DNA from: Citrus sinensis
Taxonomy: Eukaryota; Streptophyta; Magnoliopsida; Sapindales; Rutaceae
Reading direction: 5' to 3'
DNA: 64,000 nucleotides
Assembly: GCF_022201045.2 (NCBI RefSeq)
Contig: NC_068557.1
Location: 3,348,001-3,412,000, forward strand
The position numbers were made by a program, and so were the translations under genes. The notes under the pieces are model-generated. The model had not been told where the DNA came from and ran no database searches. It saw nothing but the letters and a program-made list of their open reading frames with translations. Positions 59,641-64,000 of the stretch are shown piece after piece (within the stretch, counting starts at the first letter, position 1; every line of letters starts with the position of its first letter).

Positions 59641-61300
59641 CAAGATGAACAACATTCATTGTCATTGTCCTTGTTACCCATGAGATTATTGCCAAATTTC
59701 AAATGTTTCTGGATTTCAAGTTACTTAATTGCCAGCACTTTAGGAATCTTCTATGAATTTTATTTTTATTTGTTTATAAGAAATTCATTTCTTACTCCTG
59801 TGTTTTGTATTTTTCTTACTTTAATTTTCCAGTATTTTTCTAGTCATGGACAGAATCTGCTATGTTCATAGGTTAGGAATTAACAGGTTATAAAACTCAG
59901 GCGGTTAAATAATTTTTATCAATTAAACATATTATTCAGAAACTTTATTTCTCCTTTTCGTCTCACTTTAGAAATATTTATAAGCCCAACGAATTTGCCA
60001 GTTTAACACATTGTTTTGTTGTACTAACGAATTCAATTGGTAAAATCTCTTCAGTCTAAAAAGGAGATCTAGAATTCAAATCATCCTATGTTAAAAGAAA
60101 AAAAAAAAAGAAAATAAAGAGTTGTCATTAATCGACTTTAAAAACAAAGTTTATTCAAATGAAAGTGCTTTTGCTCTCAAACACAAAAGATGAAATTGTT
60201 GGCGTTTATTCTCGTGAGATTGCTGTGCTTGAAAATGTTTGATTATAAGCAATAGGGGAAAGGTCATTCACTATTATACCCTTGATTACAACAACCGAAT
60301 AATTGACTTTAATTAAACTTCTACATGTAATCAATATAAATTAAACTTAAAATAATATAATATATAAATAAGATAAAATTTATAAAATATTTTGAATATT
60401 AGAAAAGTTATTTTAATATTATTAATTTGTCATATTCTTTTAATAGTAATAAAATCTATTTGACATATTAATAATATTTAAATAATTATACCTAACATTC
60501 ACACTAATTTATAAAATTTATATTATTTTATTTGCAATATCGTTTTTAATTATGTCTATATTAGTATAAATCTTAAACTCAAAGTTTTGGATTAATAGAT
60601 TTTAGTATTAATAAAGTCCGTTGCGATAGACTAATAATAACTTAATACTAAAAATAATTTTCGTTATATATGTAATTTTATTAATTATACTTCTTGTAAT
60701 AATTTATTTGTATCATATGCTATTTATTTACTATTTTTATATCATATGCTATTTATTTACTATTTTTATATCATATGCTATTTATTTATTATTTTTATCT
60801 TATTGCTATATTTATATTTACTTCAGTTATTGTAATCAAAGGATATAAGAGTTATTTATAAGATTAAGGGGGTATGTGACCAATTAAGCAACCTTAGGAG
60901 CGTGGCCACATGGGTAGCACTTTCAATTCTGCATATTAATTGATCTAAGCTTACAAATTCAGCATATAGATTGCACATATTTACTGTAAACTACAAAGTA
61001 AATGGAAGGTCTATTCTAAGTCAACTTGCTTAGTAAACTAAAACAAAATCAAAACAGAGGAGGGAAAATGAACAGTGTGTCCATTTACATGTAATTGGAC
61101 TCTACGGACTTAGTCGACTAACTCTCAAATAACTTTATTTAATTCGCCATTCGATCATAAGGGAGATATGTGTTATAACATACATATGGATGCCGTCTAT
61201 TCATCTACTTTCTATAAAACCATAATAATAATAATAACTAGAGTCTAGCCGGCTGCTACATCACCATATACGAAAGACAACTGACATTTGTCTTATCTAT
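59640..61300. other. Intergenic, AT-rich, with a SINE-like piece and a tandem repeat
   Basis: The SINE-like sequence has ATTCAATTGGTAAAATCTC at 60031-60049 and GAATTCAAATC at 60072-60082. A 29-bp unit containing ATCATATGCTATTTATTTAC occurs three times at about 60712-60799. No gene was seen. Confidence 0.45.
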
Positions 61301-61319
61301 ATATCATTTAAGCTTTAAT

Positions 61320-61420
61320 ATGGACTGGTTCGTGGAAATTGGAAAAACTGGAAAATGCTGCTTTCGAATAATCAAAGTCTGCTATAGACACCATGAAAGG
61401 AAACGAGCAAAAAACAAACA
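61320..61420 (+). promoter_or_regulatory. Conserved RLP distal upstream block
   Basis: GGACTGGTTCGTGGAAATTG and ACTGGAAAATGCTGC recur at about 21343-21385. A shorter match is found upstream of RLP3 (about 49181) and of RLP1 (about 25854). It is retained in all of these units. Confidence 0.4.
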
Positions 61421-61511
61421 TAATCTATCAATGATTATGCTTAATCAATGATCAGCATCCATCGTCTATAGAGAGAAAGAAAATGAGGGTCATATATAAG
61501 AAATCAATGAT

Positions 61512-61800
61512 AGGATGTGTTCTCTTGATCAGGAATTTTAGACTTTTGGAAGCTAGCAGTGGAAGTCAAATATTCTCCAGGTACCAAAATATGTTTTGCT
61601 TTCATTTCCATTGCATCAGAACGTGATACTACACAATTACATTTTGATGGTTAACTTGATCAAAATTTTCAGGAAAAAAAATTATTTTAAAAATAATTTT
61701 GACGTAGGAAATGATTTGGGGCGACATTCGTTTGGTGCCATTTAGGCCACATTTTCAGAATTGGGCGTATAGTATATACTTTCTCAAAGCTGGTAACAAG
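61512..61800 (+). pseudogene. Isolated RLP 3'-tail relic
   Basis: An intron end (GTGTTCTCTTGATCAG), tail exon A at 61533-61580 (ending TTCTCCAG before GTACC), and tail exon B from 61708 (GAAATGATTTGGGGCG) are all present without an RLP body. Exon A reads TTGGAAGCTAGCAGTGGAAG, the same as the coding start of the coiled-coil gene except for TTG in place of ATG and scattered changes. Confidence 0.65.
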
Positions 61801-62590
61801 ATGAACAATGCTGCGCATAAACAATATTGTTACATATATTAATGTAGGGGTGCTCTGGCTCTGATCCACAAGTGTTATGGCGTCACGCGAATATCTATAG
61901 AACTGGATCGAAAATGACAAGTTACCTAAAAGAAGACTTCATAATTTATGCCTTGAAGGAAAAAGAAAAAGAAAAAGAAAATCAATTAATTAAGGTAACA
62001 ATAATTATTCATAAAAATTAAACATGGAGGGCCGGACGCCCTGTCCTACATTCCACGCCGGTCTTTAACTAATTTGTTTCTGTTCATTTTTCTCATTCGT
62101 CTTCTGGCAAAATCGGTAGATTCTGAACCATCTTTAATTTTCAACAAGCATGTGCTTTGACATTGATTCTTTAACTACCCCGAGGGAGTATAAACTGAGT
62201 AATTTCTGTGTTCTGCATATCTAAGTAATATTGATTCGGATTCTTTTATTTGATGTTAACGGTGTATAACATTGAATTCTAAATTTAGTCTTATCAATGC
62301 ATCCATGTAGATTATTCCTCCTCATCTTTTTTTTTCTCATGGTAGTATTGATCAAGAAGTAAATGGAAGGCCGAACAACTTTTTTAACAAACTGAAACAG
62401 AATTAAAACAGAGGAGGGAAAATCAATTGTGCTTTGTGCATAATGTATATGACTGACCAACTAACTACGAGTTTAGCTGCCTGCCACATCAGCATATATA
62501 ACACATAACTAATATCATTCCGCGTCGAGCATGTCGTCAAGATCCCCCTCTTGAAAGGATTCCACTTACCACCTAAATTCCAAAGCAAGA

Positions 62591-62660
62591 TTTGGTGCCG
62601 TAAGTCAATAAATATTATATTATTAATTAATTACACACCATATTCAACTTCTATAAATAT
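62591..62660 (+). promoter_or_regulatory. RLP4 core promoter
   Basis: TTTGGTGCCGTAAGTCAATA at 62591-62610 is the RLP promoter signature and CTATAAATA at about 62650-62658 is the TATA box, about 65-70 bp before the ATG, as in RLP3. Confidence 0.5.
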
Positions 62661-62721
62661 TCATTATATCTCTCTCTCTTCTTGTGATTTCATCATCCAG
62701 AAAAGAAAAAGAAAAAGAAAA

Positions 62722-64000
62722 ATGGGTTATATCACTCAGCCTTATCAACTTTTGATTTGCCTCCAGTTATTGCTCTTCTATTCTCAGTGTTCAGCAATAC
62801 TTTGCTCTCACGACCAAAGTTCTGCTTTGCTCCAATTTAAGCAGCTCTTTTCCTTTCAAAAACATTCTTCATTATCTTGTGAAATATTTCAACAAATATC
62901 TCGTCCAAAGATGATGTCTTGGAAAGAGGACGCTGATTGCTGCTCCTGGGATGGAGTAACATGTGATTCGGCGACGGGTCACGTGATTGGCCTCGACCTC
63001 AGTTGCAGTTGGCTTCACGGCAACATCCCTTCCAACAGTAGCCTTTTCTTTCTTCCTCGCCTGCGAAAGCTCAACCTAGCCTTCAATGATTTCAATGGCT
63101 CTAAGATTTCTTCTGGTTTTACTGATCAATTTCCAAGTTTGACACTCCTTGACCTCTGTTCCTGCAATTTCACGGGGTCAATTCCTCCCTCACTAGGTAA
63201 CAATATTACACAGCTTGCTTATTTGGATCTATCAATTAACAGTTTTATTGGTCACATTCCATCATCTTTTTCAAATCTCCACCAGCTTCGTCATTTAGAT
63301 CTTCAGTCCAACAACTTTGTTGGTAAAATTCCTGCATCATTAGGTAACAATATTACACAACTTGCTTATTTGGATCTCTCATCTAACAGTTTTAGTGGTC
63401 ACATTCCATCATCTTTTTCAAATCTTCAGCAGCTTTGTTATTTAGATCTTGATGACAATCACTTTGTTGGTGAAATTCCTGCTTCACTTGGTAACAATAT
63501 TACACAACTTGCTTATTTGGATCTCTCATCTAACGGTTTTAGTGGTCACATTCCATCATCTTTTTCAAATCTTCAGCAGCTTCTTTGGTTAAATCTTGAG
63601 TACAATAATTTTGTTGGTAAAATTCCGGATATGTTTACCAACCTAACCCAACTTTCTTTTTTAGGCTTGGCATATAATGAACTGATAGGCTCGATTCCAA
63701 GTTCAATCTTTGAACTTTTGAATTTGACTGAGATCTATCTTTCCTTTAGCAATTTCAGTGGCAGCGTTGAGCTTTACGATTTTGCAAAGCTCAAAAATCT
63801 TAAAGTTCTTTCTCTTTCTAATATTAGTTTATCAGTGAGCACCAAATTAACAGCCAACTCATCGTTCCCTAATCTTTCGGCGTTGGATTTATCGGCTTGT
63901 AATATAAGTGAGTTTCCAGACAACTTGAGAACTCAACATCAGTTAGAGTTGTTGGACCTTTCTGAAAACCAAATCGGTGGTAGGATTCCCAGTTGGATGT
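62722..64000 (+). CDS. LRR receptor-like protein RLP4, 5' part (runs off window end)
   Basis: Open from ATG 62722 to the window end, 426 codons. The signal peptide (MGYITQPYQLLICLQLLLFY...) covers about 1-25. The LRRNT has CSHDQSSALLQFKQLF and a DCCSWDGVTC motif, followed by plant-type LRRs. The remarkable feature is a perfect-length tandem array: three 147-bp units at 63181-63327, 63328-63474 and 63475-63621, each 49 residues and two LRRs (unit start IPASLGNNITQLAYLDL, then GHIPSSFSNLQQL). After it come IPDMFTNLTQL and the segment shared with the other RLPs (ELYDFAKLKNLK). By family it is an extracellular-LRR immune receptor. The island, TM and tail lie beyond the window, so intactness is unknown. 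Confidence 0.9.
   Translation, partial: MGYITQPYQLLICLQLLLFYSQCSAILCSHDQSSALLQFKQLFSFQKHSSLSCEIFQQISRPKMMSWKEDADCCSWDGVTCDSATGHVIGLDLSCSWLHGNIPSNSSLFFLPRLRKLNLAFNDFNGSKISSGFTDQFPSLTLLDLCSCNFTGSIPPSLGNNITQLAYLDLSINSFIGHIPSSFSNLHQLRHLDLQSNNFVGKIPASLGNNITQLAYLDLSSNSFSGHIPSSFSNLQQLCYLDLDDNHFVGEIPASLGNNITQLAYLDLSSNGFSGHIPSSFSNLQQLLWLNLEYNNFVGKIPDMFTNLTQLSFLGLAYNELIGSIPSSIFELLNLTEIYLSFSNFSGSVELYDFAKLKNLKVLSLSNISLSVSTKLTANSSFPNLSALDLSACNISEFPDNLRTQHQLELLDLSENQIGGRIPSWM

Noticed and set aside
59610..59649. ATGGCGCGAGC start with good local context
   Set aside because: The frame ends after about a dozen codons and the surrounding block is a duplicated RLP upstream region.
60712..60799. Regular repeats considered as a CRISPR-like array
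   Set aside because: The 29-bp units are directly adjacent without unique spacers in an AT-rich plant nuclear context. They form an ordinary minisatellite.

Overview
The window is nuclear DNA from a eudicot plant. It is AT-rich, genes have GT-AG introns, and families are plant-specific (CCCH/RRM zinc-finger proteins, a PR-2-type beta-1,3-glucanase, Cf-type LRR receptor-like proteins), with Copia, hAT and other plant transposon relics. The RLP proteins resemble Citrus sequences as I remember them, but I could not check this.

Layout. 1-12.9 kb: two tandem same-strand paralogues of a CCCH zinc-finger/RRM protein; the first is cut by the window start and the second is complete (8106-12378). 17.2-17.6 kb: a 100-residue coiled-coil protein gene whose first exon is related to the 3' tail of the RLP genes. 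17.9-19.5 kb, minus strand: a secreted GH17 glucanase. 21-64 kb: a decaying cluster of LRR receptor-like protein (RLP) genes, all on the plus strand. RLP1 (26192-28378) and RLP3 (49702-52350) are intact. RLP4 (62722 onward) is open to the window end. RLP2 (31441-35991) is broken by a one-base insertion and a Copia element. Several further copies are pseudogenes: 21.6-25.3, 28.7-30.6, 38.9-44.5, 54.4 and 58.0-59.1 kb.

How the cluster evolved. A 5.3-kb segment (23456-28727) was duplicated in tandem to give 28728-36384. Mobile elements can be placed exactly by their target-site duplications: a non-autonomous hAT (21757-22992, 8-bp TSD), a Mutator-like MITE (24508-25171, 9-bp TSD, copied at 29778-30411), a rearranged Copia (32046-34451, 5-bp TSD) and a reverse-oriented Copia (39250-43249, 5-bp TSD). 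A plastid-like group II intron fragment and a CACTA-like terminus also seem to lie in or beside a pseudogene.

Function. The RLPs are predicted plasma-membrane immune receptors that lack a kinase and would signal through a partner such as SOBIR1. The glucanase is a defence-type enzyme. The most unusual points are the RLP 3' tail homologous to the first exon of the coiled-coil gene, a near-loopless inverted repeat of RLP pseudogene sequence that could make hairpin RNA, a 147-bp LRR amplification in RLP4, and a frameshifted C-terminus in the second CCCH gene with its ancestral last exon left in the 3' UTR. All homology statements come from reading by eye; no alignment or database search was run.
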